DNA from: Amazonocrinis nigriterrae CENA67
Lineage (GTDB): Bacteria; Cyanobacteriota; Cyanobacteriia; Cyanobacteriales; Nostocaceae
Length of the DNA stretch: 64,000 bases
NCBI RefSeq assembly: GCF_016056305.1
Contig: NZ_JAECZC010000023.1
Location: 1-64,000 of the forward strand
Direction: 5' to 3'
The notes under the pieces were generated by a model. The model saw nothing but the letters and a program-made list of their open reading frames with translations, ran no database searches and had not been told where the DNA came from. Position numbers and translations under genes: made by a program. Below, in pieces: positions 26,934-36,805 of this stretch; the stretch's first letter is position 1; every line of letters starts with the position of its first letter.

Positions 26934-27254
26934 TTACTTTCCAGCAACAAGTTGATTTACGATCACCACCAATGCCAGCACACCTAAAATAGTCATTAAT
27001 CCCGCAGGCATAAACTTACGTGTTTTAGCCAATCTCAATGCAAAGAAAACTACCAAAGCCCCAGTCACCAAAGCTGCTACAATCAAAGCCCAGGATTGTC
27101 CTTGGAATTGAAAATAAGCGGCGAAAAGCAACAATAAACCGCTAATGCTACCACTTAGGAGTGAAACTTTACTATTAGCTTGAATGTAACCAATGATGCC
27201 ACCAACAATCGCTAAGATGCCATAGGCGAGGACAGCAATTATACTTAAATTCAT
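26934..27254 (-). CDS. TMEM14-family small membrane protein
   Basis: A 106-residue protein with four hydrophobic segments (about 5-24, 32-50, 55-72, 84-102) and the Gly-rich first helix GILAIVGGIIGYIQANSKVSLLSG that marks the TMEM14 family. In plants relatives (FAX proteins) move fatty acids out of the chloroplast envelope, so a role in lipid transport is possible; it is not shown for bacteria. It is divergent from the DUF815 gene. Confidence 0.88.
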   Translation of the reverse strand: MNLSIIAVLAYGILAIVGGIIGYIQANSKVSLLSGSISGLLLLFAAYFQFQGQSWALIVAALVTGALVVFFALRLAKTRKFMPAGLMTILGVLALVVIVNQLVAGK

Positions 27255-27341
27255 TGTTAAAACCTATGTAGATTTTGATTTTGCTGCCAGGGTCGGCAGA
27301 CAATTTACCATAGCTGTTTAGCTACATCACCTAGTTGATTG

Positions 27342-28700
27342 ATGGATAATCCAACGATGCCAGCAGCAAGTACCTTATCCTTTACCCAGGTTCAATTCCT
27401 CCAGCGTCAAGCAGCCTCTCTTTTAATTTACCAATCCGTTCTCCAAGGCGAAGTGGGGATCGCATTTCTTGACCTGTTACAAGCTATACGTTACACTGAT
27501 GCCGATGCTAGAGGTTGCCTCCAAGCCTACGGCAATTACTTCCATGCTTTGGCTGCGAAAAATCAAAATTGGGAAGACTACCTAATTACTCAAATTCTCA
27601 TCAGTGAGAATCCTTTTAGTAGGCTGGCTCAACAAGAAGAATTTGAGAATTTACCCCCTGCTTTAGTAGCAGCCGCGCAGCATGATTTACAAGTGTTGCA
27701 GAATCTCTATGAATGTAGCAGCGCTTCTTTAAGCGAGTGGGTGCAAGGTGTAGCCCATTTGCCAGTTTCACCTGTTGTGTGGTATCGAGAGTTAGATGGG
27801 GTAGGTGCAGAAAAAATCCAGTTTCTACAACATTTAGAACATTGGGCTGATGGTGTAGAAGAATTAGCTGCTTACTATCGACAATTTGGCACGGGTTTAT
27901 TCGCCGAATATCGCGCTTTGCGTTGGCAAGCTGCTGAATTTGTTGGCATTCGTTATCCCGATCCTGTGAAACTAAGCGCGCTTGTGGGTTATGAGTCTCA
28001 GCGAGATGCCTTGTTAAAAAATACGGAGTTTTTATTATCGGGAGAGGCGGCACTGCACGTATTACTTTACGGTAGCCGGGGGTCGGGAAAATCTTCTTTG
28101 GTAAAAGCTTTGTTAAATGAGTATGGTGATGGTGTCACTGGCAAACTCCGCTTGCTGGAAGTGGCAAAATCTGACTTAAAAGACTTACCACAAATCGTAG
28201 AGCAGTTGCGCGGTGTGCCACAAAAATTTATCATCTTTGTCGATGACTTGTCCTTTGAAGAAGATGATGATGCTTTTAAAGCGCTGAAAGTGGTTTTAGA
28301 AGGCAATTTAACCGCACGACCACAAAATGTAGTAGTTTATGCTACTTCTAACCGTCGTCACTTAATTCGGGAATTTTTCGCCGATAGACCCAATCCCAAG
28401 GATAACGAAGAAGTCCATGCATGGGATACGATGCAGGAGAAGCTTTCGTTTAGCGATCGCTTTGGTCTAACCTTAACTTTTGAGCCAGCCGATCAGAAAA
28501 CTTATTTAAAAATAGTAAACCATTTGGCGGCACAAGCCAAAATTAATCTTAGCCAAGAAGATTTAGAATATCAAGCATTACAGTGGGCAACTCGCCACAA
28601 TGGTCGTTCTGGACGTACAGCACGCCAGTTTGTTGATTTCTTAAAAGCAGACTTAGCACGATTGGCTAAAAATAAAGATATATCTGACATCCAGATCTAA
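27342..28700 (+). CDS. DUF815-type AAA ATPase
   Basis: A 452-residue ATP-binding protein. The N-terminal ~210 residues are family-specific; the AAA module follows: Walker A YGSRGSGKSS (243-252), Walker B FIIFVDDLSFEEDD (296-309), and a sensor-like YATSNRRHL. The DUF815 group is widespread and its function is unknown. The ATG at 27342 is preferred over a TTG one codon earlier. It is the first of four rightward genes (TerB-C, BrxD-like, helicase follow); the 99-bp gap makes joint transcription possible, but it may be an unrelated housekeeping gene. Confidence 0.88.
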   Translation: MDNPTMPAASTLSFTQVQFLQRQAASLLIYQSVLQGEVGIAFLDLLQAIRYTDADARGCLQAYGNYFHALAAKNQNWEDYLITQILISENPFSRLAQQEEFENLPPALVAAAQHDLQVLQNLYECSSASLSEWVQGVAHLPVSPVVWYRELDGVGAEKIQFLQHLEHWADGVEELAAYYRQFGTGLFAEYRALRWQAAEFVGIRYPDPVKLSALVGYESQRDALLKNTEFLLSGEAALHVLLYGSRGSGKSSLVKALLNEYGDGVTGKLRLLEVAKSDLKDLPQIVEQLRGVPQKFIIFVDDLSFEEDDDAFKALKVVLEGNLTARPQNVVVYATSNRRHLIREFFADRPNPKDNEEVHAWDTMQEKLSFSDRFGLTLTFEPADQKTYLKIVNHLAAQAKINLSQEDLEYQALQWATRHNGRSGRTARQFVDFLKADLARLAKNKDISDIQI

Positions 28701-28799
28701 AATTAATTGACTAATGATTGTACCTGTTTATTACTTACAGAACAATATTATGCACAATTACTTACAAGCAAAGCTAGCAAAACAACAATGTAAAAACTA

Positions 28800-30137
28800 A
28801 TGACCTTAAGGACTACTTATTCTGACAACTTAACTACGCTAAAAATTAGCAATATGCAATCAGCAATGGTAAGTAATAAAGTTATATTAGGCATAATTGC
28901 CTTTAGTGTGAGTTTTGGCTTGAGTCTCGTTCCCACCTGGGACTTCAATCGCTCCTTAATCACAGCTATAATTACTGTACTTGCTACCTATACAGCAGCT
29001 TTGATTGTAGATCAGCGACGTAGGAATCATGAACTGCTGGTCTTAAGTTCCCTCCGCAAGAAAATTAAAGATATGGAGGCACTGAAATCACGTATTGTCA
29101 GAGAAATTAGCCAAATAGAAAAGCATCGTAATTTATTATATACAGAATCAAAGCAACTGCAAAACCAAATCCTGGAATGCCGCAACCAAAGGGATAGCCT
29201 TCACCGAGAATTAGGAACTTTTGCTGGGCAGAAAAAGCAACTAGAAGCAGAATCTAGTAACCTAAAAACTGAACTTCATACTCTAGAAAACAGTAAAGCA
29301 GAACTGAATAACTCATTTTCAAACTTGACAGCAGAAAAACGCCGTTTGGAATTGCATTGTAATGTTTATCGTTCAGAAATTGCTCAGTTGCAAAATCATA
29401 TTTCTGAACTTCAACAGGAAAAACAAGAACTTGACAGCAATTTAACTCTACTAGGGAGACTCAAACCCCAACTAGAAGAAAAACTCTACGAACTGCGAAT
29501 GACACTGCAAGATTTAGAAACCGAGGTTAATCACCAAAATGAATTACTTGCAGCCATAAAAGCTGAAAAACAAAATACAGCAGTTAACTTAAATTCATTA
29601 AATAACCAAACATTAGAAAAACAAGCCGAGTTACAGCAGCTAAAAGGTGAAATTTCATTATTACAAGATGAACGCGATTTGTTACAAAGCCAAGTTTGGG
29701 AATTACTCCAACAAACAGAAACACTTACTCAAGAGCCTTTAACTACAACTGCTGAAGAAGAGATTGAATCATTTCCTTTTGCAGAATTAATTGAACCCTT
29801 AGCTACAACAGAAATCGCAGCTGAGACATCTGAGATTTTACCTGAAGAATGGACTAATTTTTTAGAAAAATTACCAGGGCATGAAATTCAAGTTTTAAAA
29901 GCTATAGTAGAGCAAGATAATACTCATGCAGCTATTAAACAGATTGCCGAAGCACATATTACGATGCCAAATCTGTTAATCGACTCTATCAATGAATGTG
30001 CAAATGACACGATTGGGGAATTAATAATTGAGCCAGGTGGAGAAATGCCACAAGTGTATCAAGAACATCTGATTAACGTCAAAAAAATGCTCGCTATGTA
30101 TGAAGACCTCATGGCTAGACCCACTTCATCAAATTAA
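28800..30137 (+). CDS. Membrane-anchored coiled-coil protein with TerB-C-like C-terminus
   Basis: A 445-residue protein with three parts: two closely spaced membrane helices (about 25-68), a long coiled coil (about 80-310, heptads rich in Leu/Glu/Gln/Lys), and a C-terminal domain (about 335-440). The last part contains ITMPNLLIDSINECANDTIGE and LIIEPGGEMPQVYQEH, a pattern I recognise as the TerB-C domain of tellurite-resistance-related systems. It probably tethers the following ATPase and helicase to the membrane or a larger scaffold. The start could instead be the ATG at 28854, just before the first helix. Confidence 0.78.
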   Translation: MTLRTTYSDNLTTLKISNMQSAMVSNKVILGIIAFSVSFGLSLVPTWDFNRSLITAIITVLATYTAALIVDQRRRNHELLVLSSLRKKIKDMEALKSRIVREISQIEKHRNLLYTESKQLQNQILECRNQRDSLHRELGTFAGQKKQLEAESSNLKTELHTLENSKAELNNSFSNLTAEKRRLELHCNVYRSEIAQLQNHISELQQEKQELDSNLTLLGRLKPQLEEKLYELRMTLQDLETEVNHQNELLAAIKAEKQNTAVNLNSLNNQTLEKQAELQQLKGEISLLQDERDLLQSQVWELLQQTETLTQEPLTTTAEEEIESFPFAELIEPLATTEIAAETSEILPEEWTNFLEKLPGHEIQVLKAIVEQDNTHAAIKQIAEAHITMPNLLIDSINECANDTIGELIIEPGGEMPQVYQEHLINVKKMLAMYEDLMARPTSSN

Positions 30138-30233
30138 ATGATTCTGGTAAGTCATAATATTATTAGTCATTAGGCATATACCTAAACCACTGGCTGTGTG
30201 CCTCTGCGTTGAAAATATTGTGAAGTGAATTAC

Positions 30234-31562
30234 ATGGCAAAGCTCAAAATCTCGAAAAAAATCTCTACTGCTTTAATCAATTCTTTAGGTGCAGGAGTAG
30301 TACCCAGAGTGGGAGTTGAATACATAGCAGTTGGTCGGGAAAAAGAACTTCAAAGCCTATCGCAAAATCTTAATGACATTGCAGAAGGTGTAGCCGCCTT
30401 TCGCTTTATAATTGGTAATTATGGTTCAGGCAAAAGCTTCATACTGCAAATGATTCGTAACCGCGCTATGGAGCAAGGGTTTGTAGTAGCTGATGCTGAT
30501 TTATCTTCAGAACGCCGACTAGCAGGAAGCAACAATGAAGGTCTAGCAACCTATCGAGAATTAATGAGTCACCTTGCTACCAAAACTCGTCCAGATGGTA
30601 GTGCTTTAGTTTCAATTTTAGAAGGATGGATTAATAAAATTCAACAAGAAGTGGTCAAAGAAACCAGCCTTCGTCCCAATGATGATGGTTTTGATGACCA
30701 AGTTGAAGCAAAAATTAGAGAAGTAGTTCAGTATATTGAAGACTTAGTTCACGGTTTTGATTTTGGTAGTGTTATTATTGCTTATTGGCGTGGCTACCGA
30801 TTAGATGATGATGACTTGAAAAATGCGGCAATGCGCTGGCTACGTGGAGAGTTCACAACTAAAATTGAGGCCAGAACAGCGTTAGGAGTCCGCGTTATTA
30901 TTGATGATGATAGCTGGTACGATTATATCAAACTCTGGGCTAAATTTGTAGCTGAGATCGGCTATAAAGGACTATTAATTCTGATTGATGAAGCTGTAAA
31001 TTTATATCAAATATCTACTACAGTTACTCGTGAAAAAAACTATAACAGACTCTTAGCAATGTTTAATGACACCATGCAATGCAAAGCAGAACACCTTGGC
31101 ATTTTCATTGGTGGAACAACTAAATTTTTAGAAGACCCCAACCGTGGACTTTTTGCCGACCAAGCTTGGCGAAGACGCACAAAAGAAAGCCGTTTTGCTA
31201 CACAAGTTGATGTCCAAGAATATTTAGGGCCAGTGATTCGGCTAAACCCTTTGAGTGAAGCAGAAATTCTTACACTTTTGCAACGCTTAACTGAAATACA
31301 TGCAGTCAATTTTAGCTATGAAAAAACTTTGACAAATCGGGAGTTACAGGAATTTGTCCAAGAAGTTGTTAGTCGCTTAGGTGCAGAAGCATTGCTAACA
31401 CCAGGGGAAATTGTCCGGGATTTTATTAGTGTATTAAATATCCTCCATCAAAATCCTGAAATTACATTTAGTAAACTAATTCATGGTTCTAAATTTAAAC
31501 CCACAGCAGTAGGTTTAAATGCAAATGTTGATGAAGATGATGTAGCAGAATTTAGCTTGTAA
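30234..31562 (+). CDS. BrxD-like (DUF2791) ATP-binding protein
   Basis: A 442-residue P-loop ATPase. Walker A is GNYGSGKS (61-68), Walker B LLILIDEAVNLY (247-258). The N-terminus (LINSLGAGVVPRVGVEYIAVGREKEL) and C-terminus (GEIVRDFISVLNIL) match the BREX-system ATP-binding family BrxD. In BREX type 2-like and related systems BrxD is paired with the Lhr-like helicase BrxHI, and a helicase gene follows here. The ATG at 30234 is chosen; a GTG three codons upstream is an alternative. No BrxA, BrxB, PglX or PglZ is in the window. Confidence 0.82.
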   Translation: MAKLKISKKISTALINSLGAGVVPRVGVEYIAVGREKELQSLSQNLNDIAEGVAAFRFIIGNYGSGKSFILQMIRNRAMEQGFVVADADLSSERRLAGSNNEGLATYRELMSHLATKTRPDGSALVSILEGWINKIQQEVVKETSLRPNDDGFDDQVEAKIREVVQYIEDLVHGFDFGSVIIAYWRGYRLDDDDLKNAAMRWLRGEFTTKIEARTALGVRVIIDDDSWYDYIKLWAKFVAEIGYKGLLILIDEAVNLYQISTTVTREKNYNRLLAMFNDTMQCKAEHLGIFIGGTTKFLEDPNRGLFADQAWRRRTKESRFATQVDVQEYLGPVIRLNPLSEAEILTLLQRLTEIHAVNFSYEKTLTNRELQEFVQEVVSRLGAEALLTPGEIVRDFISVLNILHQNPEITFSKLIHGSKFKPTAVGLNANVDEDDVAEFSL

Positions 31563-31609
31563 ATTACTGAATTGAAAATACTTTGTGCCTTTCTGTCTTG
31601 GTGGTAAAA

Positions 31610-31860
31610 AATTCTCAACCACAAAGACGAGCCAGTGCGTTGGGGAGCCAGCGCCGTGGTGTTAGCGAAGCGGTAGCGAGTCTTCTCCCAAGGGGAGACG
31701 CTGCGCGAACGAGCGTCGGCAGTCCGATCTTGGGGGTTTCCCCCAGGAGGAACTGCCGAAAGGGTTTCCCGACTTGAGGCGTCTGGCGTCCGGCTTTGCC
31801 GACTTAAAGCTACTGGCGTCACGAAGACACAAAGGGTTTTTATACGTTCTACTTATCATC
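31610..31860. repeat. GC-rich nested palindromic element between BrxD-like gene and helicase
   Basis: A dense dispersed element with GGAGCCAGCGCCGTGG, TTAGCGAAGCGGTAGCGAG, CCCGACTTGAGGCG and TGGCGTC modules, many of them palindromic. Relatives occur at about 34130-34380, 39000-39175 and 42280-42320. It fills most of the 316-bp gap upstream of the helicase and creates a spurious N-terminal extension of its reading frame. Confidence 0.8.
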
Positions 31861-31878
31861 TCTAACGAATTACAAAAT

Positions 31879-34047
31879 ATGAGCGATGCTTTTACGAGAC
31901 TTGCACCCTTCATTCAAGAATATATTTATAATCACAACTGGACTGAATTACGACCAATTCAAATTGCAGCTTGTGAAGTTATCTTTGACACAGAAGCTCA
32001 TTTATTAATCACTGCTGCTACTGCTGCAGGTAAAACTGAAGCTGCATTTTTACCAGTTTTAACTCAGTTATATGAAAACCCGGCAAATACTATAGGTGCA
32101 TTATACATCGGGCCAATCAAAGCATTAATTAATGACCAATTTGAACGCCTTAATGACTTGCTAAAATCAGCAGATATACCTGTTTGGCACTGGCATGGTG
32201 ATGTTACTCAAAGTCGGAAAAACAAGCTTTTGAAAAATCCTAAAGGTATTCTACAAATTACGCCAGAATCTCTAGAAAGTTTATTAATTAACAAAAATAT
32301 TGACCTTATACGCTTATTCGGTGATTTGCGATTTGTAATCATCGATGAAATTCATGCTTTTATGGGTTCTGAACGTGGTTGTCAAATTATTTGTCAATTG
32401 CAACGTTTGGGAAAGTTGACGCAAACCCAACCCCGCCGCATTGGTTTGTCAGCAACTCTCGGTGATTATTCCATGGCTGAAGATTGGTTGCGTTCTGGAA
32501 CTGAAAAGCCAGTAATTACTCCGAAAATTGACGCTGGAAAACGCCAAATTAAACTTGCTGTAGAACATTTTTATATCAATACAAATCAAGTTGATTCGGA
32601 GGTGACTGCATATGAGCAATATGTTTTCAACCTTAGTAAATCTCGCAAATGCTTAATATTTGCTAATAACCGCACCCAAACTGAATCTGTGATTGCATCA
32701 TTGCGACAAATTGCCGCAGAACAAGCACAACCAGATATATATCATGTACATCATGGCAGTATATCTGCTAGCTTGCGGCAAGCTGCTGAAAATGCCATGC
32801 GCGAACCCAACAGTCCAGCTGTCACTGCCGCCACATTAACTCTAGAATTAGGTATAGATATCGGTCATTTAGAGCGAGTAATTCAGTTAGAATCACCTCT
32901 TTCTGTAGCTAGCTTTTTACAGCGTTTGGGACGCAGTGGTAGAAGAGGTGAAGCTGCTGATATGCGCTTTGTCTGCACTGAAAATGAACCATTAGCTGAA
33001 GCGTCTTTACCAGAACAAATTCCTTGGCAACTTTTGCAGTGTATCGCTATTATTCAACTTTATTTAGAAGAGCGTTGGATTGAACCAATCAAGCCTGTTA
33101 AATATCCTTTGAGTTTGCTGTATCATCAGACAATGAGCATTTTAGCAGCAACTGGAGAACTTTCACCTGCTGCTTTAGCTAAACAAGTTTTAAGCTTGCC
33201 TCCATTTGCCGCTATTTCTCAAGAAGATTTAAAACTATTATTGCGCTACTTAATTGATATTGACCATATTCATCGAACTGAACAAGGTAAATTAATCATT
33301 GGTTTAGCTGGGGAGAAAGTTGTGGGAAAATTTCAGTTTTATGCTGTTTTCCCAGACACTCAAGAATATGTAGTTAAGCAAGCAGCAACAGAAATTGGTA
33401 GTATTGCCATGCCGCCTCCTGTTGGTAATCAGTTTGCCTTAGCAGGAAGAACATGGGAAGTTTTAGAAGTTGACTTCAGAAAAAAGGTAGTGACAGCCAA
33501 GCAAGTAGAGGGTAAAGCTACTATTTATTGGCGTGGTGGTAGTGGTACTATTCATACAAAAATTTTGCAACGAATGCGTCAGGTTTTAATAGAGAATGTA
33601 GAATATAGCTACTTACAAAATAATGCTAGACGACGTTTACAAAAAGTTCGCAAATTGGTGCAAAATGCTGGGTTAGATCAAAAAAATATCTTGCAATTAG
33701 AAAAAGGTAAATGCTGTATTTTTCCTTGGATAGGAACAGTCGCTTACCGTACTCTAGAAAGATTGCTCAATTCATTTTGTCGGGAATCTTTAGAAATTAA
33801 CAGTATTGGTGGTGGAAATCCCTATTATTTAATAATTAAATTAGGTAAAAATAAATTTAAAGATATTTATCCGGAAATTGTCTCATTATGTGAGCAAAGA
33901 ATTACACCAGAAGATTTAGTCAGTTCTTCAGAAGCTCCAAAAATTCAAAAGTATGATGAATTTATTCCTCATTCACTTTTACGTAAAGCTTTTGCTTACG
34001 ATTGTTTAGATATGGAAGAACTCAAGCAGCAAGTGGCAAATTGGTAA
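31879..34047 (+). CDS. Lhr/BrxHI-like DEAD/DEAH-box helicase
   Basis: A 722-residue superfamily 2 helicase. Motif I is TAATAAGKTEAA (45-56), motif II DEIH (156-159), motif III SATLG (191-195), motif VI QRLGRSGRRGE (348-358). The C-terminal part continues through a winged-helix-like region to residue 722, similar in size to BrxHI. The ATG at 31879 is used because the frame upstream of it is encoded by a dispersed repeat. It follows the BrxD-like ATPase gene and is likely its partner in a DNA-processing module; this pairing is known from BREX and Ter-linked loci. Confidence 0.88.
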   Translation: MSDAFTRLAPFIQEYIYNHNWTELRPIQIAACEVIFDTEAHLLITAATAAGKTEAAFLPVLTQLYENPANTIGALYIGPIKALINDQFERLNDLLKSADIPVWHWHGDVTQSRKNKLLKNPKGILQITPESLESLLINKNIDLIRLFGDLRFVIIDEIHAFMGSERGCQIICQLQRLGKLTQTQPRRIGLSATLGDYSMAEDWLRSGTEKPVITPKIDAGKRQIKLAVEHFYINTNQVDSEVTAYEQYVFNLSKSRKCLIFANNRTQTESVIASLRQIAAEQAQPDIYHVHHGSISASLRQAAENAMREPNSPAVTAATLTLELGIDIGHLERVIQLESPLSVASFLQRLGRSGRRGEAADMRFVCTENEPLAEASLPEQIPWQLLQCIAIIQLYLEERWIEPIKPVKYPLSLLYHQTMSILAATGELSPAALAKQVLSLPPFAAISQEDLKLLLRYLIDIDHIHRTEQGKLIIGLAGEKVVGKFQFYAVFPDTQEYVVKQAATEIGSIAMPPPVGNQFALAGRTWEVLEVDFRKKVVTAKQVEGKATIYWRGGSGTIHTKILQRMRQVLIENVEYSYLQNNARRRLQKVRKLVQNAGLDQKNILQLEKGKCCIFPWIGTVAYRTLERLLNSFCRESLEINSIGGGNPYYLIIKLGKNKFKDIYPEIVSLCEQRITPEDLVSSSEAPKIQKYDEFIPHSLLRKAFAYDCLDMEELKQQVANW

Positions 34048-34564
34048 CAGCAGTTTTGTTAGCAGTTGCTAGATTTACTTTCAGTAACTATAGTAATTCT
34101 ATGTAATTTGTGTAAACTCTCAAGAAACACAGGGAGTAGGGAGGAGCCACTGTGGTGAGGCAGTACGGTCTTGGGGTCTCCCCCTTCGGGTGACGCTCGT
34201 TCCGACGCTCGTTCCTCGCTACCGCTGCGCTAACGGGAGTTTGCCAGACGCTCGGAAAGCGTAGCGTCTCCGACAGGAGAAGACTCGCGCAACGCTTGCG
34301 CTAACGACGGAAACCGCCAAGACGGGGACTGGACTCACCAAGACTGCGACTGCCTCACCAAGTGGAGCATGTGGCTTATTCATGGCTATTCTCAACACCC
34401 TTGTGTTGAGTTTAACCATTAAGTTTTCCCCATTTGACAAGACTCTATTTTTCTTGACTTGACACCAATGGCATCTTGCCCGCCCTGAATATGCAAGTTA
34501 AAAGTACATTGGCTTAGAACAGGAGACTAACTGCTTGCAACTGTTCTTTTAAGCTATAAAAAAT
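34048..34564. repeat. 517-bp region with GC-rich palindromic element
   Basis: Between the helicase and nagA stops. The centre (about 34130-34380) is a dispersed nested-palindrome element: GACGCTCGTTCC is repeated, followed by CTCGCTACCGCTGCGCTAAC, AAGCGTAGCGTCTCC and AACGCTTGCGCTAACG. It resembles the element at 31610-31860. No gene seen. Confidence 0.75.
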
Positions 34565-35740
34565 TTAGCCCAACCGCTGCCAGGTGAGTTCTGTTGTACC
34601 TTCATCCCAATGCCAGCGCAATAAATTAGCGGCTTGACTTTTGGTAATTCCCGGCAAAGCCAATGCTTGTCTAGGTGCATCAGTAGCAAGTAAAATAGCT
34701 GTTTCTACGTCACAAATTCCCCACTTCACCAAATTCTGCACTCCCACCAACAAAGGTAAAGTCGTCCCCGATAAAGTGCCATCTGGCAATCGTGCAGTAC
34801 CATTTTTAACTTCTATTTGCCGACTGTCCCAAGGATACACCCCATCAGGTAGCCCCAATGGTGCAAGGGCATCGCTAACCAGGAACAATCCCTTGCTAGC
34901 ACGGAGTAAAATTTGCAACATGATAGGCGAAACATGTTGACCATCGGCAATAAAACCACACATCACATCAGGATGGATAATTGCTGCCCCTAATAAACCT
35001 GGTTCACGGTGATGTAATGGTGGCATGGCGTTGAAAGCATGAGTTACCATCGTTGCACCGAGTTCAAAAGCACGTTGTGCTTGGGTGGCTGTTGCCTGAG
35101 AATGTCCTAAACTAACGGTAATACCCAAGGAACGCAAATATGGAATTACTTCACCAGTGACATCTAATTCTGGTGCTAAGGTAATAACTTTCACAACATG
35201 GGCATAATCGCCCAAAACTCGCTTCACCTCTTCGATGGTTAAAGGTAGCAAATACTCTGCTGGGTGGGCGCCGCGCTTTTGCAAATTCAAAAACGGCCCT
35301 TCTAGATGTACTCCCAGAATTTTGGCATCTGCTTTTTGACTGGGGAGAAAATCAGCAATTACAGCTAGCGATCGCTGAATATTATCTACTGAAGTTGTCA
35401 CTATTGTTGGTAAAAATCCATCAACTCCAACATTCCATAAAAATTGCGAAATTTCCCCTAATAGATGAGAATCTGCGGTAGTTAAATCGGGAAATGCTAA
35501 ACCCAACGCCCCGTTAATCTGCAAATCGACACCACCCAAAGAAATCCAGTCGCCAGCGACATCCAAGATTTGTAAGTCTGGTGCTGGAACCCGCTTGAAG
35601 ACTGTACTCATGGGCAAGATTTGCTCAATCATGCCCTCATGGTTAACTAAGAGCATCTGCAAGCCCTTGTAACCAGGTACTCGCGCATTGATAATATCTA
35701 CATTCGTAGCGATGGGACTGTGTATTGCTTTAGTCATCAC
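34565..35740 (-). CDS. nagA: N-acetylglucosamine-6-phosphate deacetylase
   Basis: NagA removes acetate from GlcNAc-6-phosphate in amino-sugar recycling. The 391-residue amidohydrolase has the family motifs GVDLQINGA, GVHLEGPFLN with the metal-binding Glu, SLGHSQATA, VTHAFNAMPPLHHREPG and FLVSDALAPLG with the catalytic Asp. The usual first HxH of amidohydrolases is replaced by DLQ, which is normal for NagA. MMTK at the start leaves the exact start uncertain by one codon. No nagB neighbour. Confidence 0.94.
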   Translation of the reverse strand: MMTKAIHSPIATNVDIINARVPGYKGLQMLLVNHEGMIEQILPMSTVFKRVPAPDLQILDVAGDWISLGGVDLQINGALGLAFPDLTTADSHLLGEISQFLWNVGVDGFLPTIVTTSVDNIQRSLAVIADFLPSQKADAKILGVHLEGPFLNLQKRGAHPAEYLLPLTIEEVKRVLGDYAHVVKVITLAPELDVTGEVIPYLRSLGITVSLGHSQATATQAQRAFELGATMVTHAFNAMPPLHHREPGLLGAAIIHPDVMCGFIADGQHVSPIMLQILLRASKGLFLVSDALAPLGLPDGVYPWDSRQIEVKNGTARLPDGTLSGTTLPLLVGVQNLVKWGICDVETAILLATDAPRQALALPGITKSQAANLLRWHWDEGTTELTWQRLG

Positions 35741-35829
35741 ATTGGCGAGAGAATAAATCAGGAGGCAGAAGGCAGGAGGACTTAAACCCGAAAATTACCA
35801 ATTACTAATTAAACAAAACCATCGGTCAT

Positions 35830-35868
35830 TAATCCAAAATCTAAAATCTAAAATCTAAAATCCAAAAT
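35830..35868. repeat. AAAATCT tandem repeat upstream of purE
   Basis: Four or five tandem AAAATCTA-like units (period 7-8) end just before the purE start. A shorter AAATCT run precedes the helicase gene at 58128. Confidence 0.75.
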
Positions 35869-35871
35869 TCT

Positions 35872-36387
35872 ATGACTCCCCTTATCGGTATTATCATGGG
35901 CAGCGATTCAGATTTGCCCACAATGAAAGATGCGATCGCAGTTTGTGAAGAATTTGGCATCGAGAGTGAAGTTGCGATCGTCTCTGCCCATCGTACTCCA
36001 GAACGCATGGTGCAGTATGCTCAACAAGCTCACCAACGCGGTATTAAGGTGATTATCGCTGGTGCGGGTGGTGCTGCCCATCTTCCAGGAATGGTAGCAT
36101 CTCTGACTCCACTTCCTGTGATTGGTGTTCCTGTACCCACTCGTAACCTGCAAGGCGTTGATTCCTTATATTCAATTGTACAGATGCCAGCAGGTATCCC
36201 AGTAGCAACGGTAGCCATAGGCAATGCTAAGAATGCTGGACTTTTAGCAGTGCAAATTCTCGCAACTCAGCAACCAGACTTATTAGTCAAAGTGCAACAA
36301 TATCGCCAAAACCTAGCTGAATCAGTAATGGCAAAACAAGCAAAACTCGACGAACTAGGCTACGAGCAATATTTAAAACAACTCTAA
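35872..36387 (+). CDS. purE: N5-carboxyaminoimidazole ribonucleotide mutase
   Basis: PurE class I converts N5-CAIR to CAIR in purine synthesis. The 171-residue protein has [12 protein letters not shown] (7-18), [10 protein letters not shown] (38-47), [14 protein letters not shown] (62-75) and [19 protein letters not shown], all active-site segments of the homo-octameric enzyme. Slightly shorter than usual but complete. No purK next to it. Confidence 0.96.
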   Translation: MTPLIGIIMGSDSDLPTMKDAIAVCEEFGIESEVAIVSAHRTPERMVQYAQQAHQRGIKVIIAGAGGAAHLPGMVASLTPLPVIGVPVPTRNLQGVDSLYSIVQMPAGIPVATVAIGNAKNAGLLAVQILATQQPDLLVKVQQYRQNLAESVMAKQAKLDELGYEQYLKQL

Positions 36388-36805
36388 AGTCACAATTTCT
36401 TAAATTTTTGTATATAAATTTAATAACATTCTTGACTTTGCCTTGCCCAGATGGGGAAATACTTATCCTGTAAAGCATACAGTTGCTTGATTTCATGCGT
36501 CATCAGCTACAGGATGCCGTGTTAGCAAAAAAAAGTATCTAATAATACAGAATTTTTCGGATTGTTAAATAGAAAATCAATGGAATTTATTTATACGTAG
36601 ATTTACTAGAGGTGTAACAAAAACTAGTCTGCTCATTAGAGCTACAAGTACATCTAAATTGCATAATCACTCGTAAAGGTCGATGACCGATGACAAATGA
36701 CAGTCATCAGTTATCAATCATCTGTCATGTGTCAACCAATTTTATTTATGTCAGTAAATTATCACTGACGTAAATCACCGCTTTTCAGGCAGGAAAAAAC
36801 AAGCA
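36388..36805. other. 418-bp purE-amt intergenic region
   Basis: Contains a GCATAATCACTCGT motif (about 36659) followed by TGACAGTCATCAG-type repeats (to about 36730); the same combination occurs at 26491-26615. No perfect GTAN8TAC NtcA site was found upstream of the amt gene here, and no gene was seen. Confidence 0.55.

Noticed and set aside
31774-31878. 35-residue N-terminal extension of the helicase
   Set aside because: It is encoded by a dispersed palindromic repeat, while the ATG at 31879 starts the conserved protein.
36388-36805. NtcA site upstream of amt copy 1
   Set aside because: Candidates such as GTAGATTTAC and GTAAAGCATAC have the wrong spacing between the half-sites.
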